The notes below the pieces were generated by a model, which did not search any database, was not told where the DNA came from, and worked only from the letters and a program-made list of their open reading frames with translations. This document shows positions 34,860 to 47,456 of a stretch of 64,000 nt of DNA, one piece after another. How positions within the stretch are numbered: the stretch's first letter is position 1; each line of letters begins with the position of its first letter. The stretch is from NCBI GenBank assembly GCA_958298945.1, contig OY282609.1, positions 36,863,212 through 36,927,211 on the forward strand, given 5' to 3'. Made by a program: the position numbers and the translations under genes. This stretch comes from Atherix ibis (Eukaryota > Arthropoda > Insecta > Diptera > Athericidae).

Positions 34860-35769
34860 AAATCAAATACAAAATGCATATGATGTGTGAACAGGCTGGG
34901 TGCCTACACATGCTAGACGAAATCACTCATTCTAGTCAAGAGTGCAAAATTTGAAACCCTCAAAGCATAATTTGAAATTTCGATTACCTCCAAATGAGAC
35001 TGCCAAGATAAGATCCTTGAAAAATAATGGGCAAAATAAAAGGCAATGGTAGTTTTCTTTTAGAAAAAATAGATACAATATTTTGTTCTACCTAGGATAT
35101 CTTTTTATATTCGATTATCTATGCTTAGTTTCAAAAGACTACAATGACTAAAATAGTGGTTTCCAATGTCCTCCCTAAGAGTCTACTTTGGAAAGAACAC
35201 ATACAATTAACTCACTATAGCCTCGGCAAAGGTCATGGTTGCTTTAATCATTCTTATTAATTTTTTGGAGCTCTGAATTCTGAATTCATGGTTACATATA
35301 TTGTATTCTAACTCTATCCTAGTTTCAAGCCTTTTAAGGTAAACATGGTTAACATGCAGAAGTATTTGCATAGTTACTAAACAACTACAGAAAATTTAAA
35401 ACAAAATTATTGAAAACTTAATGGATATATTATCTTGAAGTCTATAAAACCACTCTCATTTATGCAGATTATGAATATTACTGAACATTTAATATATTTG
35501 TCTAACCAAGTAAGTGCTATATTACAGTTGATAAAGTACACTTGTAAACGTATAAGCAGCAAAATTTTAGATAATCCTGTATACATTCAGCCGATTATAT
35601 TGTATTTTATAGAATGAAGAATAAATAGAAAAATTTTGAAATTCTTTTCTTGCCAAAAGTTAAATTTAACTTTGGGTAGTTTTGAACCTTAGAAACTTGT
35701 AATGATTTTTATGTTATCATATCGTTCATAACATATTTACGGAAATTTATGATCTTTCAAAAGGTTACG
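34860..35769. other. Noncoding DNA
   Basis: No recognised ORF or repeat; AT-rich. Confidence 0.45.
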
Positions 35770-36680
35770 TGGTTGTTTAGATGGAATCGGTCTTTGGTTA
35801 GATGAATGGACAGTTATGAGTGGTTAAATTTTATAGAGCATGTTAGTTTATCTTCAGAAATTATAAAGAGGATTTGGAAAGGATATTGAGGAATTTAAAA
35901 ACTCCAAAATAGAGGAAATTTTATTAAAAAAAAAGGTTGGATAAGCTGAAATTCAGTTAAAAGATAGGAGATAATGAGTTGATCGCTACAGAATGAACAG
36001 ATGGGAAGTGGATGATTTTTGAAAAGTAGTATCGATGATAACAGAATGTCCTCGCTGCAATTTGGTGCAGCTTTCCTGAACAGAAATTTTTGTAACATTG
36101 ATGAAAACAACAAGTCTTCTACCCAACGTTTAGCATATGCGACGAGTATGAACGCCGAGTACGGGAAAGTTTCCAAACCAGTCGATCAGTCCAATCATTC
36201 TCCGAAATTTCTACAGTTACCTATAACCCAATGCAATTCAATACCCCTATTATTAAGTAGGTTGTGCTGTATACTATTCAGAATGGGTTCACATGATGTG
36301 CCACAAATTACTTCCAGAGCTGAGTTGTTGCTACTGCAGATTATGATGATTGGGAGTATAAAAAAAGTATAAAAAAAGACGCCAGTCTATAGACCACATT
36401 TCACCATACTATATAAAGAAAGATTCTACAATAAGAGTTGAGGATATGGAAGCCGTCTGTCTTATTACTGTTATCAGCCTTGGTTTCTAGTCAGGATGAA
36501 TATTATATTTTTTAAGACGTTATGAAGAAGATAGTCAAAACAATAAAGGTTTTTATGTAATAAGTTTGTAAACGATTTAATAAGATAATGAGAAATGGAT
36601 TGGCGACCAGATTCGATAAGTAGAGAGTCCACTTGATATGTACTTAAAATATCATAAACCCGGCTATTGGCATCCTTCCA
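35770..36680 (-). mobile_element. LINE remnant with RNase H domain (related to 45390-46340)
   Basis: On the minus strand near 36.2-36.35 kb, IIICSSNNSALEVI followed by CEPILNSIQHNLLNNRGIELHWV matches the core of LINE-encoded RNase H ('..SDSQAAL..', '...VxLxWVPGH'). Flanking noncoding blocks recur at 45.4-46.3 kb in the same order and orientation: TTTTATAGAGCA, AGATAATGAG and AGAGAGTCCAC. The two are therefore copies of one LINE family, probably of the I/R1/LOA type because RNase H is present. Many stops; inactive. Confidence 0.65.
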
Positions 36681-36753
36681 CATATAGTGAGGTAAAAGAG
36701 CACCATTTTGTCCAACTTAATAAAAATATTTTTTTTTGCAAAATTCATTTTTA

Positions 36754-37799
36754 TTATTCAACATAGTTGCCTTCGAGGGTGATCAGCGATTATAGCGATC
36801 TTCCAACTTTTCGATACCATTTTTATAGTACTCTTTCGGTTTTGCCTCAAAATAGGCCTCAGTTTCGGCAATCACTTCATCATCGGTCTTAAATTTCTTG
36901 CCAGCGAGCATTCTCTTGAGGTCTGCAAACAGGAAAAAGTCGCTGGGGGCCAGATCTGGAGAATACGGTGGATGGGGAAGCAATTCGTAGCCCAATTCAT
37001 TGAGTTTGACCATCGTTTTCATCGACTTGTGACACGGTGCATTGTCTTGGTGAAACAACACTTTTTTCTTCTTCAAATGAGGCCGTTTCTTAGCGATTTC
37101 TTTCTTTAAACGATCCAATAACGCTATATAATAGTCGCTGTTCATCGTCTGTCCCTTCTGGAGGTAGTCAATGAATATTATACCATGCGCATCCCAAAAT
37201 ACAGACGCCATCACTTTGCCAGCCGACTGTTGCGTCTTTCCACGCTTTGGATTCGGTTCGTCGCTCACTGTCCACTCTGCCGACTGCCGATTGGACTCTA
37301 GAGTGTAGTGACGGAGCCATGTTTCATCCATTGTCACATATCGATGCAAAAATTCAGGTTTATTGCGCTTGAACAGCTCCAAACACTGCTCAGAATCATC
37401 AACACGTTGTTGTTTTTGGTCCACAGTGAGCTCACGCGGCACCCACTTTGCACACAGCTTTCGCATGCCCAAATATTCATGCACGATATGTCCAACACAC
37501 TCTTTCGATATCTTCAGAGTCTCAGCTATCTCGCTCAACTTCACTTTACGGTCATTTAAAATTATTTTGTGGATTTTTTTTATGTTTTCTGCCGTCACCA
37601 CCTCTTTTGGGCGTCCACTCCGTTCTGCATCAACTGTGCTCGTACGACCAGTTCGAAATTGACGAAACCAATATTCCACAGTTGAAATAGCTGGAGCAGA
37701 GTCCGGATAACGTTTGTCAAACCATGCTTTGGTTTCCACTGTATTTTTTTTCATCAAAAAGCAATGCTTTATCAATAGACGAAATTCGTCTTTATCCAT
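36754..37799 (-). pseudogene. Irritans-subfamily mariner transposase, one frameshift at the extreme C-terminus
   Basis: The open frame runs from 37832 to 36783. The family start is the ATG at 37797-37799 (MDKDEFRLLIKHCFLMKKNT); the upstream ATG adds 11 residues with no counterpart in the family. Features: paired HTH region with the linker SGRPKEVVTAENI, WVPREL, TMDETWLRHYTLESNRQSAEW (first Asp), FHQDNAPCHKS (second) and YSPDLAPSDFFLF (third, 34 residues later). It resembles horn-fly-type mariners such as Himar1 throughout. At RYNR the frame meets TGA at 36783. A single missing base in the expected Cys codon would explain this, because the next frame reads ITLEGNYVE and stops at 36754. Thus all catalytic residues are intact and about nine C-terminal residues are lost. 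Whether the truncated protein could still act is unknown. Confidence 0.9.
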
Positions 37800-37860
37800 T
37801 TTTTTTTCAATAACAAAAGTTGCTCCACTCAAAATGCTATATCTTACGAACCAATCGACC

Positions 37861-37887
37861 GATTCCTGTCAAATTTTGACAGGAATC
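37861..37887. repeat. Perfect 27-bp palindrome in the mariner leader
   Basis: GATTCCTGTCAAA, a central T, and the exact reverse complement. It sits between the terminal repeat and the transposase start of the element at 36693-37909. Confidence 0.9.
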
Positions 37888-37909
37888 ATTTGAAGCATGG
37901 TGCTTTGTA

Positions 37910-40900
37910 ATTAAGTAGATTTTTGCAAAAGGCGCCATCTAGACGTCAACGTTCTTAACTTTTCAGCCGAACTGTTACATTTACTGCTAACGAGAATGTT
38001 TACCGTTATTATTATTGAATTGATTTGGCTAATAATATTTTTTTTGTAATGATGATCTTCGGGGATAGGCGTTGATCGACAATTTTCACCAGTTGCTTTT
38101 TTTCGGTAAAACGTGAACAGTGATATATGATATGCGTCCGTAATTGTTGACCATGAAGCATGTCGCTTCAATGTCCGTCCACTTTTAAAAACAATAAGTG
38201 TATATAATGAAAAAATTGTTGATCCTTTTATGAAAAGTTTCACCGAATTTGGTTACTCTAACTTATTGGCAAGCATAAGAAGGAAAAGAACGTTAACATT
38301 GCTTCAACACTTCTAAAAAAAGTAGAGTAGCTATAAAAACAAAATAACAGGTCCGATCGTCGGGCCCATTCAAGGCAGAATAGTCATTTACTTTTATATA
38401 AATTATAAACTTATAGAAATAATGGTAAATAAGAGTAACTGATTAAAAATAATCAATTAAAAATTGTACTTTAAAATTATTTGATATGTTAATGAGGTTG
38501 TTTTACATTATAGAATTTTTATAAGATTATAGAAACAATATTAATTTGCTCTTATTTCACCTAACTATATTTTGCCCACATTATTATTCACTAAATATTA
38601 ATTAAAACCGTTCAAAACAATATTTTACACTTGATTTATTTTTCATTATTATAATGAAGAATGTTCTTTTTTAATTGGTAATTATCATCACAGCTTATGG
38701 TGGGTATATTGGGTAATAACGCATATAATCTACTCTATATTATTTGGTGGTGGTTGAAAGTATTAAATTTTTAATTATGATGGTTAGCGAAATAATTAGC
38801 TCATCAAATAAAAATATATTGATTGGTTTTTATCATCATTACTTTAGGTTAATTAAACTTAAACAGCTAAGAATAAACGTTGCGTTGTATCTCATGGTCA
38901 ATTTTTTTTCATTCAAAGAATATACAGAATCGTAACTATTAAGAAAAATTATACTAAATCTAAGAAATATAATCAAAGAGGAAAATTGCAAATTTAGGGG
39001 AAGAATTTAGAGGCTGTTCTTTCTATTAGATTCTTCTAATCCTCTTAGTGTTATCATGTAGTCCTTAAATTTTAATATCATTTTTGCACGTGCTTCTCTT
39101 TTTTCTGTCAAATATATTTGAAGGAAGTATTTATTATTATTTTTATTGTTATATTTTGTTGTAATAAAGTATTTACAACGTGTTCGTAATAATTTTTCCA
39201 TTTACCTTATAATTGTATATATTTTATAGGGTCAAATGGTTTTAACTACCGTTAAGTAAAAATTAAGACGATTATCGGTTTCCGTGTGGCCATTATAACC
39301 CTTTCATATGCAAATTTAAATTACATTTTTTACGCTAATTTATATAAACACATAGAATAATATTGCGTGTAGTTTCATATATGGAATTATTGGTAGTTAA
39401 AGTACTAATAGTACGATTATTTATTAAAAAGTCTTCGTATTTTTATATTACGAATTCCATTATGATTTTCGTTACTGTTAATATTGCCATATTTCCCTTG
39501 ACGTTTCATCATCTGCTTAAAAATACCCAAACGTTTTCATTCTGGTAGAAGTCTTTGCTTCTAATACATTTTCAAAGAAAATTTATTTTCAAAGTATGTG
39601 AATAAATATGCCACATAACATTTCCACTTTTATTTCTCATTTTATACAATTTCACTATATATTTTCGTGAATATTTACACTTACACCGATAATATACTTT
39701 CATATTAAGAATAATATATATACAAACATACTAGTATGTTGATAATATAGAAGTATATTAGCACATAAAACGGGAAATTTAGCCAAAACAATATTTTATC
39801 GGAAATAAATAAATATAAATATAAATTTTCGAAATACTCCTCTTGATTTGGTATAAAAGACACCCGATTCTACGCTCTTGTTTCGCTTATAAAAATCCCT
39901 AAAGCGTTGTTTATCAACAAAGGTACTCTAGTTCAACATCGATTCAGAAAATCTGTCTCCCAATACCAGTCGATATACTACCATTGTAAGGCTAGTACGT
40001 TTTCGGGGTTAATTTATTATGCAGACAATGAGGAAATATAGAAGCAAAAATATTTATACTTGATGTTGATATAAAAATTGTTGTTCGTATATAGAGACGC
40101 ACTATTTACTATACAAAAAATATATAGTCACTCAGTCAACCAGTCAGTCACTAACTCATTCACTCATTCAATGATGTTGCAAAAAGCTTCGTAATTTCTA
40201 CTAAGTCATCCCCCTTAAGCTTTATTTTACGATAACCGGGGAAGCATCTTTCAATTTCGTATTTATTAATAAATTGAGTTAAGCTCTATTTATTCTGCCT
40301 AAATAAGAAAAAAGGAATATATATATATTTGTTATTATATTATTATTTATAAATGCATTACCTAATATATTATTTTATTTAGTTTAAGCTACAATAAGGG
40401 AGAAAAATAACTATTGAATATAATTATTTACAATGAAATTGAAAATAGAGGTGGTCCTGTTGGTATATGAAAAAAATATTCTTTGAAAAAGTTAATTTTA
40501 TAATACAAAAAAGTTAAAAATTTACATAATTTTTTTTAAATTTAGTTTACAGATTCTCCTTTAAGACACTGTAGCAAATTCTTATATCTATAAAGGAATT
40601 ATTTTAATATCTTCAATTTAAACAAAATATAATGGAAATTATATGTTTTCATATTATTGATTATCGATTTGTTCGGTAGTAGTACTTTTTGCTCTACATC
40701 GATACGAAAGAACATTTTAAAGCTATCGTTTTGTACCTGTGTGTGACCAAAACTACATAAGTTCTGTAAAATTCTTTGTTTTACCCTTATTAACGTATAC
40801 GCACAGACAGGCAGGCAAAAATTGTTTCCCTTTAGATAAAGCTTGTAAAAAATCACCCATGCAGATCTCTCCCTCTTTCAAATGAACACTCAGGAGCAGA

Positions 40901-41497
40901 TCAATTTCTCATATTAATACCGTTACTGCACATAAAAGCTGGGTAGGCTTTATGAAAATGGTTGCTTTTATGCTACCTCTCGAGTCCTGACTCCAGTAGT
41001 TCAAGAGTCTGATAAGTAAGTCTCTATATCAGAGACATGACCCAGAGGATAGTCTAATTTATCTGCTATGACTACCGAACTCTCACATGGCATTTCAAAC
41101 ATTTATCTGGCTATGCTGTCACATCCGTTTACTCAATTTAGAAAATGTGGTAAATATATATTTGTATTCAAGCTTAAAAGAGAAAAACTGATCTGTTGCT
41201 GCTTTCCTTGAAGCTGTATTTTGAATGGTTAAATTGACTATACTTCGGGTATTAGTAAAGTTTAGAGAAACGAGTAGCAGGGGAACAGGGAAGGAAAAGA
41301 AAGTTGACGAACATGAAGTTCTAGAGGAGCACGGCTAATTACGAACGTACTCAGACAACACTTTTGCATAATTATTTTCCGAACTTGATTTCGTTTATTC
41401 ACATTAATAAGATATTTTTTAATAGAGCTAATTATTTCATTTAAAAAAAAACACCTTATAAATTGCAAACACACGCACGAAATTTATTATTCTGTAA
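37910..41497. other. Noncoding DNA
   Basis: Next to the mariner, minus-strand 37911-38243 has an unrecognised 110-residue ORF (YRKKATGENCRSTPIPEDHH) that could be an old repeat. A TATAAAAG motif lies at about 39851. 40.12-40.17 kb is a run of CAGTCA/CATTCA-like units. Otherwise AT-rich with nothing recognised. Confidence 0.4.
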
Positions 41498-41686
41498 CAA
41501 AACTTGCTACAGCAGCTTTACTAAACTAAGGCCAAAGCTGCAAAACTTGCTACAGCAGCAGATGAATAGATCTCCTAAACTAAGGCCAAAGCAGCTTTAC
41601 TATGGTTACACAATCTAGTGAGCGTACAAGGGCCAAATAATGCCCAGATTTAGCCCTGACAGTTAACGGCCAAATAATGCCCAGAT
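41498..41686 (+). repeat. Cluster of short direct duplications
   Basis: Three different words each occur twice: CAAAACTTGCTACAGCAGC (about 41498 and 41542), CTAAACTAAGGCCAAAGC (41521 and 41575) and GGCCAAATAATGCCCAGAT (41631 and 41668). Confidence 0.8.
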
Positions 41687-44600
41687 GCCAATTCTGGGCA
41701 ATTGTTTTACTATCGCCCACGGTTATCGTAGTTTAACCAACCATGTTACTACCTACAACTTTCGGCTCTTAGCGATTATTCATGAATTCTTTTAAAGATT
41801 TTCTTCAATACATGGATTGTTTTCAGCTGGTAGGGCTTCCGACTCATATTTAAAATTAATAATAGCTGTATTCCGTTGCGTAAATTTTGCTAGTACTTGT
41901 GAGTAGATGCCCAATGAAACGCAAAATTTACTGACAGAAGTAAACTATAACCTCAAAATAGTCAACAACAATACTGAGTTTACTCACATATAATCAATAA
42001 AAACTGAGTTTATTCACACATAAACAATACTGACAAAAATATGACTCTTCAACATAAGCCATCTATTTTCATTTTTGGAACTAAAATATCCTACCGTAAA
42101 TTGTATGCGTAACTACTCATGCGAACTACTCATTTGTACGAGCAAGAGTAGTTGCGAATAGCTAGAAGTACTTGTGAGTAGTAAAATTTTCCCAATGAAA
42201 TACAGCTAATGAGTAGTTTGTAATATCACCCTTTCTTTCTCATATGAATCTCATTTGGTCAAAAAAATGTTCCTACTATGATTTTGACATCATCAATATT
42301 TATAAAAGTACTTTTTTAATTTGAATACGCAACATTGCTCATCATTTTTAAATTTGCTTCTCTTAAAAAAATTGGAAACAACTATTCCGGACAAATTTAA
42401 GATAATATCTATCGGTCTAATAGACTACAAGAAACTTATTCTTAAGCATATAATAGTGTCCATAGATTTTCAGTAATTCATTTTATATATGAAATAATGA
42501 TCAACTATTTTTTAGTATACAAAATTATCAAATTAGCTTTGTTATAAATAACAACCATTTAGGTTCATCAACGCTTTTTATTCTAAATAATATTCAACCA
42601 TAATATAAGAGAGATTTAATACTCATTTCGAGGATTGGTCTATATAAGTTACCTTAATAACTTAACCGAAGTTCTCTGCATAAAAATTTATCCATATCCG
42701 GATAGAAGGATAGAACATGCCGCACTTATCTATAATTTCCTTTGGCAACCATACTTATCTCACTATATCAGTTCAGTAATGTTGAATATTGATAATCTCT
42801 AATGGTACGTTATTTCACCCAGAATCTGTATTTAAATAAAATTCTCTTTGTTGTTGTTAGGTTCAAAATAGCAGATTTTGTAATTTTTTTTTTCATACCT
42901 TTGATTTATAAAATCATACTACATTTCATTCCTTTATCAAATTAATTACTGAGCAGTTTTAGATCAAGTCAGCAAATTGGTTATTCGGTTATTTTAAGCA
43001 ACTCGTATTATTGTATCTACTTGTTATTGTCGCAACATTACGATAATCAAACTATAAATGATTCGATAAGAAAATGAATAAATAAGTAAATGCGACGTTA
43101 AGTACTTATTTTAATTTTATATTAACTATTTTCTCAACACTATTAGAGAATGTTCCTCAGCAGTATTTCCGAAACTCTTTAAAAGATTTTTTAATGGTAA
43201 ATAAGGACTTACGAATTTACAACAGGAGTTGTGTTATAGAACAAACTAACTAATATCAAAAATTTTTTAAAAAGTATCCTTTACTAATAAAACCCTAATT
43301 TAATTAAAACAAAACTTAGTCTTCGAATAATCGTATACACGTATTATTACGTTCAGTGGCTATGCATATGCCTTTGCAAAATTACTCAATTTATTTTTAT
43401 TTGATAAAATATTAGTACATTTATATAAAAGGTAACCTTAGTTCTAACTATAAAAATCTAATAAAAACTAATATCACAATAAATTGAAATCCATATCTTT
43501 GATCATATCAAAAACGGTACCGACATAATTTAATACTATTTGTAGAGCCCTATCTTAAGTTTATTATTCACCCACTTACTATGATGATAGTGTTAAATTC
43601 AAAATTACAAAATAGAATTCACTTGCATTAATTCTAAGAGAATATCGACCAATTTATCAAGGATATAAAATATACGAAAAAAATATCCAATTACGTATTC
43701 AAGTCTTTTAAGATAAAAATAAAAGATATACGAGAATCCTAACTCTCGTCGAAAAGGTGAAGCTGAATACAAAACGCCTTAATGCGCTTTTTTCGACTTA
43801 CATAAAATTTCAGTTTTTTTTTTTTGGAATATGGAACATCCTTAGTACATTTATTTTTCATATCTTTTTCCATCTAAACTGATTTATGATTGTTTTATAT
43901 GGAATTGAGAAAAAAAAAAACAAATAAACAAATCTCTTCTATTAAAATTCAAGAAATATAGAATAAAATAGCTTCTTACTCGGAAAGCTAAGAAAAAAGT
44001 CATAATACTCGTAATTATATTAAAAGTAAAGAAATTTGCACTTTGGACAGTTTCGTGCTTGTTATTTTTCCACAATTGCCTCCCAAAATTTTTGGTTGTT
44101 TTATGATAGAAAAAAAACACGTGATAATAAAAACAATTTTTGGTCATTATCTTTCTGCCCTCTTAATATTATTAAAGGAATTTCTTTTTGATATGCTTTT
44201 AAAGATTGTTTGTAGTAAAATGCAAACTTTTACATATTTTATTATATTTACTCTTGTATAAGTTCAAGTTATAATATTTTATGATATTGTATAGTATTTA
44301 GGATGTATGCAAGTACTACTGATATGAAAGGAACTAAAATTACTTTACTATTACTGCTACTATTATTGACTCAGTTAATACTACTTCTACAACTTGTAAT
44401 ACTAATACAATCTCTTTAGAAATTGTTCTGACATAGTTTTATTTTATAAAAATTTTCGTTGCGGAAAACGAAGAGATATACAGATTTACGTTAAAATAGG
44501 AAAAATCCGCCTGAATGATAGTATCGTAACCGACCAAAAAGGCATCAAAGTGGATACCTTTTAACCATTTTTCCATTAATAAGTTAAAGCTTTCAAAACT

Positions 44601-45389
44601 TCTTTAATGTTAATTTTTCATCTGAAAACGGTAAAACGAACCGAGTAGCCTTATTCGTCTTTCTAACCATCCTAATTCTGTCTACAGGTCTGACTATACA
44701 TGGCAAGTACATAGTTCACTGAAAAAATGTAATGTGTTTTTATCTTTAAGGCTAATACTTTTAAATGCATACATATACATATGTACATATATAAAATTTC
44801 TAATATCTATGCCTAAAGTAATATTTTTAATAATATTGAAAACCATGTGTTGTATACGTGTATGTATACGCAAATGAATAAAGACCAGACCATTTTCAGA
44901 TGGATTCACTTGCGTTAAGATATTCAAATTTGCCTTCCAGCTATATAAGTTTTAAGGAGGCTTCTTTTTTTCTAATTTTATACTCTACTCTAACTTTTTT
45001 ATTTTCATATTTTTCTTTTGGATGCTCTTACGAATACACCTTTTGCTACTAATGTTGCTCACTCTAACAATATTTACTATACAGTTTAATTTTTTTATAT
45101 ATCCAAATGTTTTTTTTATATAAATTTGAAATAAAACGCGAAAAGTTGGTTATAAAAATTTCAATAAAAGTTATAATACGTGTAGTAATCTTTAAATTCA
45201 ACATTGAAAATATTTTATAAAAAAATATATCTTGATACATCAATGTTGATTTTATTTTTCTATCAAATCAATAGTTTGACAATTTTCTTATATTTCATTT
45301 TAAGGTACTTAAGAAAATGCCTAAGAATTTCAACCCCTTTTATTAAGATAGCGTAAAATGTCTATAAATTTTTGTTTGTTTGAAGATAT
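41687..45389. other. Noncoding DNA
   Basis: AT-rich. 41.87-42.21 kb has repeated words around AGTACTTGTGAGTAG and ACTACTCAT. No gene recognised. Confidence 0.4.
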
Positions 45390-46340
45390 TTGGCGACCAG
45401 TAAATGAGGGTTTTGGATGAAATTGGACCTTGGTTAGCTCAGTTAACCATTTAGAAGTAATAACATTTTATAGAGCACGATAGTTTGCTTTAAGATATTA
45501 AAAAGAGGACTTTGAAAAGGTTTTGGAGGATTTAAGATCTTCACATTGTGGGGAATATTATGAGCAAATTAGTTTTTGATAAGGAAATATTTTATTAGAA
45601 GATGAGCAATAGAGAGCTTTACGAAATAGAGATTACAAGTGAAAGTATAATATCCTATCTGAATTCTGAGCAGTTTTCGTGTCCAATATGAGCAGCGATT
45701 GGCAGATGTCTTTAGAAAAATATTTTACTACTCGTACTTCTTCAGTCCGTGAGAGGCAGATTAGAAACAGCTGTGCATACTGGGCGATGGAGAGTTTTTC
45801 CTCCAGTTGATTGGTCCGCTCGTTGCCCAAAATTCCTACATGAGCTGCAACCTAATACAATTTTACACCTCTATTAAAACGATGAATGGATTCCAGAGCT
45901 GGGTGGCTGTCGCTGAAGATAATAATGTTTCGATGGATGCGAATATAAAAGTCACCTCTACCGCCACCGTGATAGACCACAGCTAGCAATAATATGAAAC
46001 AGCTCTTAAAACAAAGATTCCACAATTAATTTTACGTATCTAGGAGCCATTTTTATTAATTACTTTTCTTATCCATGGTGTTCAGTCCAGATAAGGAAAG
46101 GTAATTTGGAATTACAGTGTAATAGTAGATGAACTGTTTCAAGATATTATATCAGTAATAACAAGAAGATAACATCTTAAACACATAAAATCCACCCCGT
46201 TTTACACCAGAAATTGATCAAAACAACAAAGGTTTATATATGGAAGTTTGTCCATGATTTAAGAAGATAATGAGGGATGGGCTTGCGACTGGATTCGATA
46301 AAAAGAGAGTCCACCTGTAATATTCAATGTGATGAACTAA
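45390..46340 (-). mobile_element. LINE remnant with RNase H domain (related to 35770-36680)
   Basis: Minus-strand translation near 45.80-45.96 kb reads GDFYIRIHRNIIIFSDSHPA, then LESIHRFNRGVKLY, a stop, and VAAHVGILGNERTNQLEEKL. The pieces correspond to the RNase H blocks 'I.SDSQAAL', 'W..GHxGIxGNExAD'. In the last block the usual His and Asn-Glu are kept. The noncoding parts are shared with 35.8-36.7 kb. Degraded by stops. Confidence 0.75.
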
Positions 46341-46386
46341 CCAGCCTGAACTAGCTTAACCACGGCTGCTGGCATAATAGCTCTTA

Positions 46387-47308
46387 TATAGGGTTTTCCA
46401 ATAAGAGTAATATGATTTCTAAGCGACGTTTCGGCCATTTGTAATATGTCATGATCTGTCTTTTTTTTTCACTGTATTCAATAATGCTTACAATTATGGA
46501 AACATGTATGCAAGAAGAATGTTTACAAATTATTCAATTTTATTATCAAAATAATCGTTTTCCAATTGCAACTTTTCGTGCGCTCATCATCTTCTCCGAT
46601 GAGGCTCACTTTCATCTGAGTGGGGCGGTAAGTAAACAAAACTGTCAATTCTGGTGCGAAGAAAATCCACAAATTATTCATTAACACCCATTACATTTAC
46701 CTAAATTGACAGTTTGGTGTGGTTTTTGGTCTGGCGGAATCATCGGTTTCTTTCGAAATGAAGCTGGTATTTCGAAATGAAGCTGGTAACACCGCTACTG
46801 TCAATGGAGAGCGGTTTAAATCAATGATAACCAACTTTTTATGGCCGAAATTGGGAGAAATTGATCTTGACAATATCTGGTTCCAACAAGACGGGGCTAT
46901 GTGCCACACAGCACGTGCAACAACCGAATTATTGCGAGAAAAGTTTGGCGATTCGAATATTTCAAGAAATTGTGACATTGAATGGCCCCCAAGATTTAAC
47001 ACCATTGGACCATTTCTTATGGGGTTATTTGAAGTTATTGGTCTTTAGCAATAAACAAGACTCTCTTCAAGGTTTAGAAGTCAATTCATGACATACGACT
47101 TGATTTACTAGAAAAAGTGCTCGAAAATTGGGTTCATCGAATTCGTTCCTGCAAAAGAAGTCGTAGAGGCCATTTGAATGATATTTTATTCAGAACTCAA
47201 TTGTATCGATTATACTTCATATTAAATAAAAAACATTTGAATTTCTTTAACAATTAGTGTGTTTGAAAAAAAAAAGAAATCATATCACTCTTATTCGAAA
47301 ACTCTATA
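46387..47308 (+). mobile_element. DD41D-type (rosa-like) transposon with internal deletion and 34-bp inverted repeats
   Basis: The ends read TATAGGGTTTTCCAATAAGA at 46387 and, reversed, TATAGAGTTTTCGAATAAGA at 47308. The inverted repeats match at 31 of 34 positions. Inside, an N-terminal start of the transposase (LQIIQFYYQNNRFPIATFRA) jumps directly into the catalytic core IIFSDEAHFHLSGAVSKQNC. The roughly 150 residues between them are deleted. Then follow WSGGIIGFFRNEAGN, WFQQDGAMCHTARATTELL (second Asp) and DLTPLDHFLWGYLK (third Asp) in another frame. The spacing of the last two Asp is about 40, unlike the 34 of mariner, hence the DD41D suggestion. A 19-bp tandem duplication at 46751-46788 shifts the frame. 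The element cannot make active transposase, but its ends look usable in trans. Confidence 0.85.
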
Positions 47309-47456
47309 GTAATAGAGTATCTTTTGAAGACAAAAATATGATCTTAAAACCGATACCCATATTCAGAAAGGTACAACTCAAAACGTCTTAGATTTACTTT
47401 GCATTAGCTCAGACATACAATTTGTTTTTAGATTTAGATACATTAAGCAAAAGGGG

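Larger units (their letters stand above)
36693..37909 (-). mobile_element. Irritans-type mariner element, nearly intact
   Basis: The coding region at 36754-37799 is flanked by imperfect terminal inverted repeats: TAAAAGAGCACCAT from 36693 and, reversed, TACAAAGCACCAT at the other end, 37897-37909. Each begins at a TA, the usual mariner target. The 5' leader contains a perfect 27-bp palindrome at 37861-37887. Confidence 0.75.

Noticed and set aside
40120..40180. CRISPR-like or satellite array from CAGTCA/CATTCA units
   Set aside because: Units are irregular and too short; just low-complexity sequence.
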